NCBI RefSeq assembly: GCF_016887565.1
Contig: NZ_CP069396.1
Location: 1,019,001-1,083,000, forward strand
Direction: 5' to 3'
Length of the DNA: 64,000 bases
Source of the DNA: Archangium violaceum
GTDB lineage: Bacteria; Myxococcota; Myxococcia; Myxococcales; Myxococcaceae
Below, one piece after another: positions 44,753 to 52,509 of this stretch. A program made the translations under genes and the position numbers. Within the stretch, counting starts at the first letter, position 1; each line of letters opens with the position of its first letter. The notes under the pieces were generated by a model. The model saw nothing but the letters and a program-made list of their open reading frames with translations. It did no database searches and was not told the DNA's origin.

Positions 44753-45439
44753 ATGTCCTATTCGGAGCTCCTCTCACGGGTCCCCCTCTTCGCGTCCCTC
44801 GGGTCCGACGACCTGGAGCGACTCTCCTCCTGTCTGCAACCGCGGAACTACGACCGGGGGGAGATCGTCTTCCACCAGGGTGACGTGGGAACGGACCTCT
44901 TCATCATCCGCAAGGGCGAGGTGACCATCCGACTCAGCTCGTCGGACGGCAAGGAGGTCTCCCTGGCGCTCCTGCGGCGGGGAGACTCCTTTGGAGAGCT
45001 GGCGCTGCTGGACAGCGAGCCGCGCTCGACGGACGCGGTGGCTCGCGAGGAGACCTCGCTGCTGGCGCTGCGCCGGGACGAGTTCCAGCGCTTCCTGGAG
45101 GAGAGACCCCAGGTGGTGCCCTCCCTGCTCGCGGAGCTGAGCCGGATGGTGCGGCGGGTCACCCGGGTGGTGCACGACGCCAACTTCCTGGATGCACGGG
45201 CCCGGCTGGCGCGCGTCCTGTTGGATCTCGCCCAGACCCAGGGGCAGTCCGGGTCCGAGGGGGAGGGGGTGGCCATCGCCTCCCGCCTCACCCAGGGCGA
45301 GCTCGCCAACCTGTGCGGACTGACCCGCGAGAGCACCAACCGGTGGTTGCGCTTCTACGTGCGTGAGGGGCTGCTGTCCTACGAAGGCGGGGTCATCACG
45401 TTGCTGGACCCCCGGAATCTTCGCATGAACGCCGATTGA
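44753..45439 (+). CDS. Crp/Fnr family transcriptional regulator
   Basis: 228 aa. The N-terminal cNMP-binding beta-roll (PRNYDRGEIVFHQGDVGTDL; RRGDSFGELALLDSEPRSTD) has the phosphate-binding FGELALL...RS that suits a cyclic nucleotide. A dimerization helix (EELSRMVRRVTRVVHDA-like) follows, and a winged HTH (LTQGELANLCGLTRESTNRW). There are no Fnr-type N-terminal Cys residues, so a CRP-like rather than oxygen-sensing role is likely. The mirrored CRP-like sites in its upstream region suggest autoregulation and control of the divergent gene. Confidence 0.92.
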   Translation: MSYSELLSRVPLFASLGSDDLERLSSCLQPRNYDRGEIVFHQGDVGTDLFIIRKGEVTIRLSSSDGKEVSLALLRRGDSFGELALLDSEPRSTDAVAREETSLLALRRDEFQRFLEERPQVVPSLLAELSRMVRRVTRVVHDANFLDARARLARVLLDLAQTQGQSGSEGEGVAIASRLTQGELANLCGLTRESTNRWLRFYVREGLLSYEGGVITLLDPRNLRMNAD

Positions 45440-45506
45440 GCCTGGCGGGGTGCAAGGTCACCCGTGGCGGCCCCGCCGCCGCAATCGGTGGAACGGGGTG
45501 GCGGTG

Positions 45507-46214
45507 TCAATGCACGGACCCGCGCGGGGGCAGCAGTGGCTGTTTTCGAGCTTCCTCGCGCCGGGCCTCGGAAATGAGTCCCGCGGACTGGAGTCGCGCG
45601 AGCACGAAGTCCCTTCGTCGGAGCGCGGCCTCTGGCCGGAGGAGCGGGTCATATCGGCTCGGCGATTGTGGCAATCCCGCCAGGAGCGCGACCTCATGGA
45701 GCGCGAGCCGCTCGAGCTCCCGGCCGAAGTACCTTCGCGCGGCGGCATCGAGACCGATGCTGTCTCGTCCGAACGAGGCGCCTTCGGCGTAGGCGGTCAA
45801 CAACTCCTCTGCGGTCCAGTGGCGTGAAATCCAGATGGTGAGGGCGAGTGCCTGGAAGCTCCGGTGCAGGTGCCGCTCGCCCTCGCGCCCGGGTCGGGAC
45901 GCCAACCACCGGCGTGCCGTCAGCCAGGCGAGGTCCTCTCCGGTGGAGTGCTGTCCTCGTGCCAGGTTGTTCACGAGCGTCCAGGGCCAGAGGGGTTCGA
46001 CCTGGAGAGGCTGGCCCTCCTCCTCGACGAGCCAGAGCACCTGGTGGGCGAAGTCCGTCCGGGGCCGTGGAGTCCGTGGCAGCTCGCCCACACGCGACAG
46101 CCCGTAGTGGTACGCGGCCTCCACGCTCCCTAGCAGCAAGAGGGGAGGGAGGAGCAGGGCGACGAGGCCCCACCTCTGGAGCCGTGAGAGACGACCGTGG
46201 CTTCGAGGAGACAT
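45507..46214 (-). CDS. Degenerate GT51 (peptidoglycan transglycosylase-like) membrane protein
   Basis: 235 aa from ATG 46214. An in-frame ATG at 46301 would add 29 residues and overlap the divergent Nudix gene. One N-terminal membrane anchor (WGLVALLLPPLLLLGSVEAA). The second half matches the late GT51 region: ALTIWISRHWTAEELLTAYA, FGRDSIGLDAAARRYFG, EVALLAGLPQSPSRYDP. The catalytic Glu motif (EDxxFxxHxG) and the GGSTITQQ motif are not present in the first half (PWTLVNNLARGQHSTGEDLA instead). No transpeptidase domain follows. It is probably inactive as a glycosyltransferase. Confidence 0.7.
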   Translation of the reverse strand: MSPRSHGRLSRLQRWGLVALLLPPLLLLGSVEAAYHYGLSRVGELPRTPRPRTDFAHQVLWLVEEEGQPLQVEPLWPWTLVNNLARGQHSTGEDLAWLTARRWLASRPGREGERHLHRSFQALALTIWISRHWTAEELLTAYAEGASFGRDSIGLDAAARRYFGRELERLALHEVALLAGLPQSPSRYDPLLRPEAALRRRDFVLARLQSAGLISEARREEARKQPLLPPRGSVH

Positions 46215-46299
46215 GCCACGGAGGCCGTGCAGGTGGAGTGCCAGCAGCCTACCTTCCAACTTCTTGCGAGCCGGGCCCTGAGCGATAAGAGCCTTGCCC

Positions 46300-46788
46300 A
46301 TGCCCTACACTCCCATCCTTGGCACCCTCGGCTACGTGATGTCCCCGGACGGGACGAAGGTGCTGCTCATCCACCGCAACGCGCGAGCGAACGACGCGCA
46401 CCTCGGCAAGTACAACGGACTCGGCGGGAAGATGGAGCCGGGCGAGGACGTGGTCTCCTGCATGCGCCGCGAGATTCGCGAGGAGGCGGGCATCGAGTGC
46501 ACACAGCTGCGGCTGCGCGGCACCATCAACTGGCCGGGCTTCGGCCCCAAGGGCGAGGACTGGCTCGGCTTCATCTTCCTCATCGACCGCTTCGAGGGCA
46601 CCCCCTTCGAGCGCAACGTGGAGGGCACCCTGTCCTGGGTCCCGGTGAAGGACATCATGACCCTTCCGCTCTGGGACGGAGATCGCCACTTCCTGCCGCT
46701 GGTGTTCGATGATGACCCCCGGGCGTTCCACGGCGTCATGCCCTATTCCAACGGCCACGCGGTGAGCTGGTCCTTCACCCGCATCTGA
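46300..46788 (+). CDS. Nudix hydrolase (MutT-like)
   Basis: 162 aa. The Nudix box GX5EX7REUXEEXGU is complete, spanning GGKMEPGED through RREIREEAGI (about residues 47-69). It resembles the 8-oxo-dGTP diphosphatase/ADP-ribose group (LGTLGYVMSPDGTKVLLIHR; YNGLGGKMEPGE). It would clean up oxidised nucleotides or a related nucleoside diphosphate in the cytoplasm. It is divergent from the GT51-like gene and lies 8 bp before the lipoprotein gene. Confidence 0.9.
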   Translation: MPYTPILGTLGYVMSPDGTKVLLIHRNARANDAHLGKYNGLGGKMEPGEDVVSCMRREIREEAGIECTQLRLRGTINWPGFGPKGEDWLGFIFLIDRFEGTPFERNVEGTLSWVPVKDIMTLPLWDGDRHFLPLVFDDDPRAFHGVMPYSNGHAVSWSFTRI

Positions 46789-46796
46789 GACGAACC

Positions 46797-47117
46797 ATGA
46801 AATCCATCCTGCGTCTGTGTTCGATGTTCGCGAGCTGTGCGCTGCTCGCGTGCGGTTCCTCCAGCAATTCGAATGACAACGACCCGCCGGACGCGGGCCA
46901 GAACTGTGACGCGAAGGTCGTGTACGCGCGTCCGACCGCGGGGACCGATTGCCAGCAGTTCGCCTCGCCCTGCGAGATACCGGCGGGCTACGTCCAATGC
47001 TGTGGCGGATTCGCCTACGGGGCCTGCGTGACCCAGAACCTCCGGTGCGTCGATGACACCTCGGACACGTGCAATCCGGATCGCAGCTCGACCTGTCCGG
47101 GCATCTGCCAGCCGTAG
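46797..47117 (+). CDS. Small Cys-rich lipoprotein
   Basis: 106 aa with lipobox ASCALLACGSS. The mature part starts with a Ser/Asn/Asp linker (SSSNSNDNDPPDAGQNCD) and then has about nine Cys residues in 75 (CQQFASPCEIP; QCCGGFAYGACV; CNPDRSSTCPGICQP), suggesting a compact disulphide-bonded domain on the cell surface. Short lipoproteins of this style are numerous in myxobacteria. Family and function unknown. Confidence 0.78.
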   Translation: MKSILRLCSMFASCALLACGSSSNSNDNDPPDAGQNCDAKVVYARPTAGTDCQQFASPCEIPAGYVQCCGGFAYGACVTQNLRCVDDTSDTCNPDRSSTCPGICQP

Positions 47118-47156
47118 CCCTGCAAGGCGGTCGTCCGAAAGGAGCCTGGGTTGGCA

Positions 47157-47310
47157 TGCGCCGCGATGGCGCAACCTCCTCGAGAGCGATTCGGGCGGTA
47201 CGAGCTGGCATCGAAGCTGGGCCGTGGTGGCATGGCCGAGACCTGGCGCGCGCGCCTGCTGGGCGCGGCCGGGGTCACCAAGCCCGTGCTCATCAAGAAG
47301 GTGTTGGAGG
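47157..47310 (+). pseudogene. N-lobe remnant of a Pkn-type Ser/Thr protein kinase
   Basis: The frame from ATG 47166 (MAQPPRERFGRYELASKLGR) and its immediate continuation (GGMAETWRARLLGAAG, TKPVLIKKVL) is a standard myxobacterial kinase N-terminus, with the Gly loop GRGGMAETW and the Lys in LIKKVL. After about 47310 homology stops. The frame then runs on as an antisense or out-of-frame shadow of the OPT gene. No catalytic loop or DFG follows anywhere downstream, so only about 50 codons of a gene of 1.5 kb or more remain. Confidence 0.8.
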
Positions 47311-47361
47311 AAGAGGGTGGACGATTACGACAAGTCCAAACGCCAGTAGAGTGCCCGCTCC

Positions 47362-49224
47362 ATGGCCCAGTCCGTCCCACCGCTCCCGTCGTCTTCCTCC
47401 GCCGCGTCATCCGCCAGTGCCACCCCGGAGGGCGGTGCTCCGCGCTTCGGCTGGCTGCCGGAGCCGGGCTCGTGGAAGTTCCACCTGCTGCTGAGCGCGG
47501 TGGCCATCTTCATCCTCGGGCCGCTGGGGGGCATCGCCGCCTCGTACATGAACTTCAGCCTGGGCATCTTCGTGGGCGGGCAGGTGCTGGCTGGCATCCT
47601 CGGCAGCGCCGTCACCTACGGCTACGGCCCGGACGGCAAGCACGGCGCCAACTACATGCAGACGATGGCCGCCTCGGTGGCCTCGATGTGCGCCATGGCC
47701 GTGCTCATCCAGGCCATGGTGTGGCTGGGCATGCCGCAGCCGCCCGCATGGCACCTGATGCTCTTCGTGGGCTGCGTGGGCATGTTCGGCGTGGGCGTGG
47801 GCATGCTCTACACGCCGCTGCTCGTGGATCGGCTGCAACTCGACTATCCCTCCGGCTACGCGGTGGCCAACATCCTCCGGGCGCTCACCGACAAGCGCCT
47901 GCTGAAGGTCTCCATCGCCAAGCTGGGAGGGGGCACCGGCCTGGGCTCGCTGGCGGCGTGGCTCTCCGAGCATGTGGCCGCCCTGGGCGCCGCCGGCATG
48001 AGCGCCTCCACCGTGGGCGCGGGCATGGTGGTGGGCAGCCGCATCACCGTGCCGGCCCTCATCGGCGGGCTCATCGGCGCGGCTTTCGTCCCCCACCTGC
48101 GGGAGATCGGCTGGCTGGGGAAGGAGGATCCGTTCCGCAAGGTGGGCTTCCTCATCGCCCTGGCGATGATCTGCGGCGCGGCGGTGGTGGACCTGTCGGT
48201 GCTGGCGGTGCAGGCGGTGGAGCGGGTGCGCAACCGGGCCCGGGTCCAGGAGGGCGAGGTGCCGGCCTGGAAGCAGGTGAACCTGCCGAGGCTGCTGGCC
48301 TGGGTGGTCTTCTGGGGTGTGGCGGTGGTGCTGGTGGCCACGCGGTTGCTGGAGCAGCCCCTGGGCTTCGTCGTCTTCGGTCTGGCGTTGTCGCTGCTCT
48401 TCGTGCTCATCAACGGCATCGCCTACGGCATCAGCGACCAGAATCCCATCTCGAGCGCCTTCGTCATCTCGGTGCTGCTGATGTCGCTCCTGGGGCTGAG
48501 GAACCCGATGGTGGGGATGATGGCCGCGAGCATCCTGCTCATCTCCACCTCGGTGGGCAGCGACATGCAGCAGGATCGCTCCACGGGCTGGCGCCTGGGG
48601 ACCGACCGCGTCATCCAGTTCCGCTATCAGGTGGTGGGAATCGTGATGGGCGCGGTGCTGTGCGTGGGGCTGGCGCGCGTCTTCATGAGCGCCTATCCGG
48701 TGCTGGCCATCAACCAGCTGGACAGCCCGAACGCCCAGGTGGGCCAGTGGGGCTCGGCGATGACGTACAAGCTCGTGGGAGCCATCCGCGGCCTGGGCTC
48801 GCTGTCGGATTACACGGTGAAGGCGCTGCTGCTGGGGTTGGGGCTTGGCTTCACCATCGAGGTGACGCGAAAGCTGCTCAAGCGCCATGAGGGCTATCAG
48901 CGCTTCGTGAAGGGCTCGCGGGCGGGCTTCGCGGTGGGGTGGACGATGGACTCGGTGCTGTTGTCGAGCCCCTATGCCGCGTCCCTCGGCGGCTTCGTGA
49001 ACCTGCCGGTGGTGGTGTGGTTCGCCGTCGGAGGCATCATCTCCTCGCTGTGGAACACGCTCGGGCGCAAGCCGGCACCGCACGCGGCGGGCTCACCCGG
49101 CGAGGGCGAGGTGCTGCCCGAGGACATGAGCACCACGTCGCTGGTGGGCGGAGGGCTCATCGCGGGCGAGTCGCTCTACTTCCTCTTCATGGGAATCGCG
49201 GGGCTGCTCGCGCTGCTGTGGTGA
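47362..49224 (+). CDS. OPT family oligopeptide/metal-chelate transporter
   Basis: 620 aa with about 14 hydrophobic helices. The Ser/Ala-rich N-terminal tail is followed by WKFHLLLSAVAIFILGPLGG. Characteristic OPT segments include GVGMLYTPLLVDRLQLDYPSG split as LLVDRLQLDYPSG (the pore PSG) and IAYGISDQNPISS in the second half. OPT proteins import oligopeptides or siderophore/metal complexes by proton symport. The gene sits directly between two gene fragments, a kinase N-lobe upstream and a Nudix N-terminus 3 bp downstream, so local rearrangement has occurred around it. Its own frame is intact. Confidence 0.88.
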   Translation: MAQSVPPLPSSSSAASSASATPEGGAPRFGWLPEPGSWKFHLLLSAVAIFILGPLGGIAASYMNFSLGIFVGGQVLAGILGSAVTYGYGPDGKHGANYMQTMAASVASMCAMAVLIQAMVWLGMPQPPAWHLMLFVGCVGMFGVGVGMLYTPLLVDRLQLDYPSGYAVANILRALTDKRLLKVSIAKLGGGTGLGSLAAWLSEHVAALGAAGMSASTVGAGMVVGSRITVPALIGGLIGAAFVPHLREIGWLGKEDPFRKVGFLIALAMICGAAVVDLSVLAVQAVERVRNRARVQEGEVPAWKQVNLPRLLAWVVFWGVAVVLVATRLLEQPLGFVVFGLALSLLFVLINGIAYGISDQNPISSAFVISVLLMSLLGLRNPMVGMMAASILLISTSVGSDMQQDRSTGWRLGTDRVIQFRYQVVGIVMGAVLCVGLARVFMSAYPVLAINQLDSPNAQVGQWGSAMTYKLVGAIRGLGSLSDYTVKALLLGLGLGFTIEVTRKLLKRHEGYQRFVKGSRAGFAVGWTMDSVLLSSPYAASLGGFVNLPVVVWFAVGGIISSLWNTLGRKPAPHAAGSPGEGEVLPEDMSTTSLVGGGLIAGESLYFLFMGIAGLLALLW

Positions 49225-49227
49225 CAC

Positions 49228-49428
49228 ATGACCATCGAGACGGTTTCTTCGATGGAGGTCTACCGGAACCGGTGGATGACGGTGCGCGAGGACGCCATTC
49301 GCAGGCAGGATGGTTCGAGCGGCATCTATGGCGTCGTCCACAAGCCGGACTTCTCGCCAGCGCCCCTGGCTACTCCACGAGGGGCCGCGTTTGAAGAAGC
49401 CGAGCTCTCCCGGAGATGTAGGCCCTGA
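49228..49428 (+). pseudogene. N-terminal fragment of a Nudix (ADP-ribose pyrophosphatase-like) gene
   Basis: The first 41 codons (TIETVSSMEVYRNRWMTVRE, then DAIRRQDGSSGIYGVVHKPDF) match the N-terminus of Nudix hydrolases of the ADP-ribose type. Homology then ends. The frame continues with unrelated residues and a stop at 49428. There is no Nudix box. The start is 3 bp after the OPT stop. It is a truncated gene and probably non-functional. Confidence 0.75.
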
Positions 49429-49534
49429 AGGCGTACGTTTTACCGTCCTCCAGGCCGATGCTGCCCTCAGTGGCTCGATAAACCCTTGAAATGACGAGCC
49501 CCGCCGGAGGGCCTCCGCTGGCACACGAGATGCT
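49370..49534 (-). pseudogene. Possible C-terminal fragment of an exported or fibronectin-like protein
   Basis: A 55-codon stretch bounded by stops and lacking a start reads SISCASGGPPAGLVISRVYR, then ATEGSIGLEDGKTYAFRAYI and ends RARLLQTRPLVE. The 'EDGKTYAFRAY' turn resembles the end of a fibronectin type III-like domain. It overlaps the tail of the Nudix fragment on the other strand. It may be the broken end of a deleted gene. The length is too short to be sure. Confidence 0.3.
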
Positions 49535-49667
49535 CTATCCCCTGCTCGTGAAGGTGACGGGGTAGGACGGGCGTGAGGGGTGGGGGCGGCGGGTCGGTCG
49601 GGGTTGAGCGGTACAGGGGGCAGTAGGGGTAGGGCGGTCTTCGGGGGTGGTACGGGGGAAGCACGTC

Positions 49668-49709
49668 GGGAAGGGGCCGCTGGGGGGCGGCTCCTTCCCG
49701 ATTCTTTTT
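49668..49709 (+). terminator. Intrinsic terminator
   Basis: A 13-bp stem (49668-49680 with 49687-49699, one G.U wobble) around a short G loop is followed by GATTCTTTTT on the plus strand. It would stop transcription coming from the OPT side before it enters the antisense lipoprotein gene, whose stop codon lies inside the T-tract. Confidence 0.8.
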
Positions 49710-51366
49710 AGAAGTTGGTGTTGCTGATCACCAGCCCCTGCTGCGGCAGCTCCTCGGCGCGGGCGCCCTTGTAGCGCAGGATGTAGAGCCCGCTGTTCTC
49801 ATCGGCGATGTAGACGAGGCCGTTGTAGAGGAAGGGGTGGGGCCATACCCATACGTCCGGGCTGTTGCGGAACGGCTCCACGACGTCCGTGGCGGGTCTG
49901 GGCACGAAGACGCCCACCTCCATGGGAAGCACCGGGTTGGAGATGTCCCAGGCGCGCAGGCCCGCCGAGTACCAGGAGATGAAGAACAAGTTGGGAAAGA
50001 CGAGCTGCTGGTGCGGGGAGAACTCGCGCTGGAGCGCCGGGTCTCCCGGGCCGCCGGGGAAGCAGTTGGCCTCCAGATTCTCGGGAACCAGGTAGCGCGA
50101 GACCACCTGCGGGAAGCGCTCGACCGAGATGTCCAGGATGGTGCCCCAGCTCCAGGGGCAGGTGTCCACGCCGTTGCGCTCGCCGGAGATGAGCAGGTAG
50201 GGCCGACCCGGAACGGGGTACACGGAGTGCTCGGTCCACCCATAGGGGGGCGTGACGTCCACCCGGTTGCCAGGATCCGGGTTGAGCTTGCGCAGACAGA
50301 GGTTGGGGTCCGTGTTGCTCGTCGCGTCGACGGTGACGGTGTTGGGCGTGCACGGCAGGCCCTGTGTCAGGCGCGAGCTGTCCAGGATGTAGTAGCCCGC
50401 GTGGATGCTGGCCACGTACGTCCGCGTCCCGTCCTTGGTCACGGACATGGAATGGACGTTGTTGCGCTGCGTGGCGGGCCGCTCCGAATTGAAGACGAAG
50501 TGGTCCTCCCGGTAGGCGCCCGGGTCGATGGGTTCCGTGCGAGGCACCGCCGGGCTGAGCGTGAAGGTCGCCACCGGGTTGGGGCTGATGGGGCCGTTGG
50601 GCGGGTCGCGGAGCTCGAACACCCGGAGCGAGGGCTCCCTCACATCACCCAGGTGGATGGAGGAGAAGAGCAGGAAGCGCCCCGGGTCGCGCGGGTCCCG
50701 CCACAGGAAGAACTCATGCGGCCGATCGACACCCAGGGAGATCGTCTGCTTGAGGACCGGGTTGCGGCAGTCGGTGGTGTCATAGATCTGGTAGTTGTTC
50801 ACCGCGCCGCTGTCGGGCCCCGTGTCCCGGAAGTTCATGACGATGAGGGTGTTCAGGTCGGGGATGGTCCGGAGCTCGCGGGAGGTGGAGTTGAGGATGG
50901 TGGGCAGGGCCCCCACCACCTCGGGCTTGCTCGGGTCCTGGATGTCCACGATGAGGATTTCCGGAGGCAGCGCGGGGGTGCCGAAGTCCGGGCCCGTTCC
51001 CGGCCGGCGCCCGATGCGGCTGCCGACATAAAGACAGTTGCCGGAAACGCCGGTGGGGCCGTTGCGGCCTCGGGGCCGGGTATCTCCGGGATTGGGCAGG
51101 GGGTTGTGGCCGACGAGCTCGAAGTTCTCGATCTGCGGCAGCTTGTCGAGCGGCTCGCGGAGCGCTCCGATGATGGGGCGTGGCGCCTTCTTGAAAGGGG
51201 TGTCGACGATCTGCCGCACGGGCAGGGGCGAGGGCTCCGGGGTCGCGGCACTCGCGGGAGGCGGGTTGTCCTTGCACCCGGCGAGCAGGGAGAGCAGCGC
51301 GAGCAGTGCGAAGCTCCAGTGGGGGGACGCACCTCGGGACGAGATGGCGGCGGTGGCTTTCGGCAT
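49708..51366 (-). CDS. LVIVD-repeat beta-propeller lipoprotein
   Basis: 552 aa. The lipobox LLALLSLLAGC gives a lipid anchor. The mature protein has repeated beta-propeller blades of the LVIVD type (EILIVDIQDPSKPEVVGALP; AGLRAWDISNPVLPMEVGVF; YIADENSGLYILRYKG). His/Glu/Trp residues are abundant in loops. Such proteins are surface-exposed in myxobacteria, with roles in adhesion or extracellular binding proposed but not established. No enzymatic motif was seen. It is monocistronic and ends at a terminator shared with the convergent OPT side. Confidence 0.82.
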   Translation of the reverse strand: MPKATAAISSRGASPHWSFALLALLSLLAGCKDNPPPASAATPEPSPLPVRQIVDTPFKKAPRPIIGALREPLDKLPQIENFELVGHNPLPNPGDTRPRGRNGPTGVSGNCLYVGSRIGRRPGTGPDFGTPALPPEILIVDIQDPSKPEVVGALPTILNSTSRELRTIPDLNTLIVMNFRDTGPDSGAVNNYQIYDTTDCRNPVLKQTISLGVDRPHEFFLWRDPRDPGRFLLFSSIHLGDVREPSLRVFELRDPPNGPISPNPVATFTLSPAVPRTEPIDPGAYREDHFVFNSERPATQRNNVHSMSVTKDGTRTYVASIHAGYYILDSSRLTQGLPCTPNTVTVDATSNTDPNLCLRKLNPDPGNRVDVTPPYGWTEHSVYPVPGRPYLLISGERNGVDTCPWSWGTILDISVERFPQVVSRYLVPENLEANCFPGGPGDPALQREFSPHQQLVFPNLFFISWYSAGLRAWDISNPVLPMEVGVFVPRPATDVVEPFRNSPDVWVWPHPFLYNGLVYIADENSGLYILRYKGARAEELPQQGLVISNTNF

Positions 51367-51614
51367 ACGGGGTCCTTGCTCTCAGCGACGACACGGGGAG
51401 GGCGCAAGGTACCGGGGCACCCGCTCCCCGGCGATGCGACCCGGGGCGGGGTTGATTGCCGTGTGGGCGATGCTTCCCAGGGCAGGCGTGTCCCAAGCGG
51501 GCTGTCGTTTCAGGGCACCCCCTCGGCGGCCATCCACTAGTACGCGGAGAGGTGTCCTGGCGTCGCATTTCCCTGGCCCGGCGAATCCTCTACTCGTGGC
51601 TCGAGGAGACCGAG

Positions 51615-52004
51615 ATGAGACCACCCGCCAGCGACTACGTCACCCTCGCCGAAGTGCTGGAGCTGACCCGCCCGTTCGAGGAATTCGAGGCGGCCGCTCA
51701 GGCGATGGCGCGACGCCTGGAAGCCGAGGGAATCCAGGAGCTGGTGATGTTGCAACTCCATGCCAGGCCGGGCTCCACCGAGGTGGGCGTCGTCCTGATC
51801 TTCTCCGACCGCCGAAGGGTCATGCAGCACATCCAGATGATCTCGGGGTGGGACGAGTTCCAACAGTTCGCCCGCACCATCAAGCTCGCTCACATGCGGG
51901 TGTACGGCAAGCTGAGCCCGGAAGCGGAAGCCTGGGTGCGGCAGTTCAATAGCTCCAACGCCATCACCCAGTTCGACACCCACGTCGCCGGGTTCGTGCG
52001 CTGA
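51615..52004 (+). CDS. Small soluble protein, unknown function
   Basis: 129 aa from ATG 51615 with GAGGAGA upstream. Alpha/beta composition: YVTLAEVLELTRPFEEFEAA, TEVGVVLIFSDRRRVMQHI, then MISGWDEFQQFARTIKLAHM. No Cys and no signal peptide. I know no family for it. Codon use is typical of the window, so it is probably a real native gene. The 248-bp gap before it shows no other feature. Confidence 0.65.
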   Translation: MRPPASDYVTLAEVLELTRPFEEFEAAAQAMARRLEAEGIQELVMLQLHARPGSTEVGVVLIFSDRRRVMQHIQMISGWDEFQQFARTIKLAHMRVYGKLSPEAEAWVRQFNSSNAITQFDTHVAGFVR

Positions 52005-52070
52005 GCACCAGGAGCCTCGGCCCGGAAACTCTTCTTCGCCAAGGTGACCGCTCGATTAGTGTCGCGGCCC

Positions 52071-52397
52071 ATGAACCGCCGAACCCTTCCCGTCTGGGCC
52101 GCGGGCATCACCGTGGCCTATTTCGCTCTCAGCCTCGGGGCGGTGTGGTCCTTTTCCCTGGGTCTGCCACCCTGGCTGGAGCAGGGACTGAGCGTGCTGG
52201 CGGCGCCCGCGCTGCTGCTCCTGCTGGTGTGGAATCCCCTGCTGCGCCCGCTCGGTCTGACCTCCGGCGAATGGGTCGTCGCGCCCAGCGGCCCGGTCTG
52301 CGTGCTCATCATCCTCCTGTACGCGAGCGGGGTCTACGCTCTGGCCCGGCTCCTGTTCGGTGGACCACGTGGCTCTAGGAATCTCCGTCACCCGTGA
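52071..52397 (+). CDS. Small integral membrane protein
   Basis: 108 aa from ATG 52071 with three hydrophobic segments (VWAAGITVAYFALSLGAVWS; LSVLAAPALLLLLVWNPLL; VCVLIILLYASGVYALARLL). An upstream in-frame ATG at 52044 is less likely, lacking a ribosome site. No family recognised. It lies 66 bp after the 129-aa gene on the same strand. Confidence 0.6.
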   Translation: MNRRTLPVWAAGITVAYFALSLGAVWSFSLGLPPWLEQGLSVLAAPALLLLLVWNPLLRPLGLTSGEWVVAPSGPVCVLIILLYASGVYALARLLFGGPRGSRNLRHP

Positions 52398-52453
52398 ACC
52401 CAGGGAGGATGTGGGGGGTTGCCTGGATGCTCGGGCCGGATGGAAGATGCGGG

Positions 52454-52490
52454 CTTACCATTCGGTAAGTCGCTGTCCACCATGCGGTAA
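52454..52490. promoter_or_regulatory. Tandem operator-like repeats ACCATNCGGTAA
   Basis: Two direct copies, ACCATTCGGTAA (52457-52468) and ACCATGCGGTAA (52479-52490), start 22 bp apart, about two helical turns. The first is embedded in a perfect palindrome CTTACC-ATTC-GGTAAG (52454-52469), the usual form of a TetR-family site. They lie 20-56 bp upstream of the diiron protein start, overlapping the expected promoter or leader. Confidence 0.6.
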
Positions 52491-52509
52491 ACCCCCACCG
52501 AGGTCCATC

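Noticed and set aside
49467-49664. A 65-codon minus-strand frame rich in Pro and Tyr before the LVIVD lipoprotein end
   Set aside because: No ribosome site or family resemblance, and it lies in low-complexity G-rich sequence.
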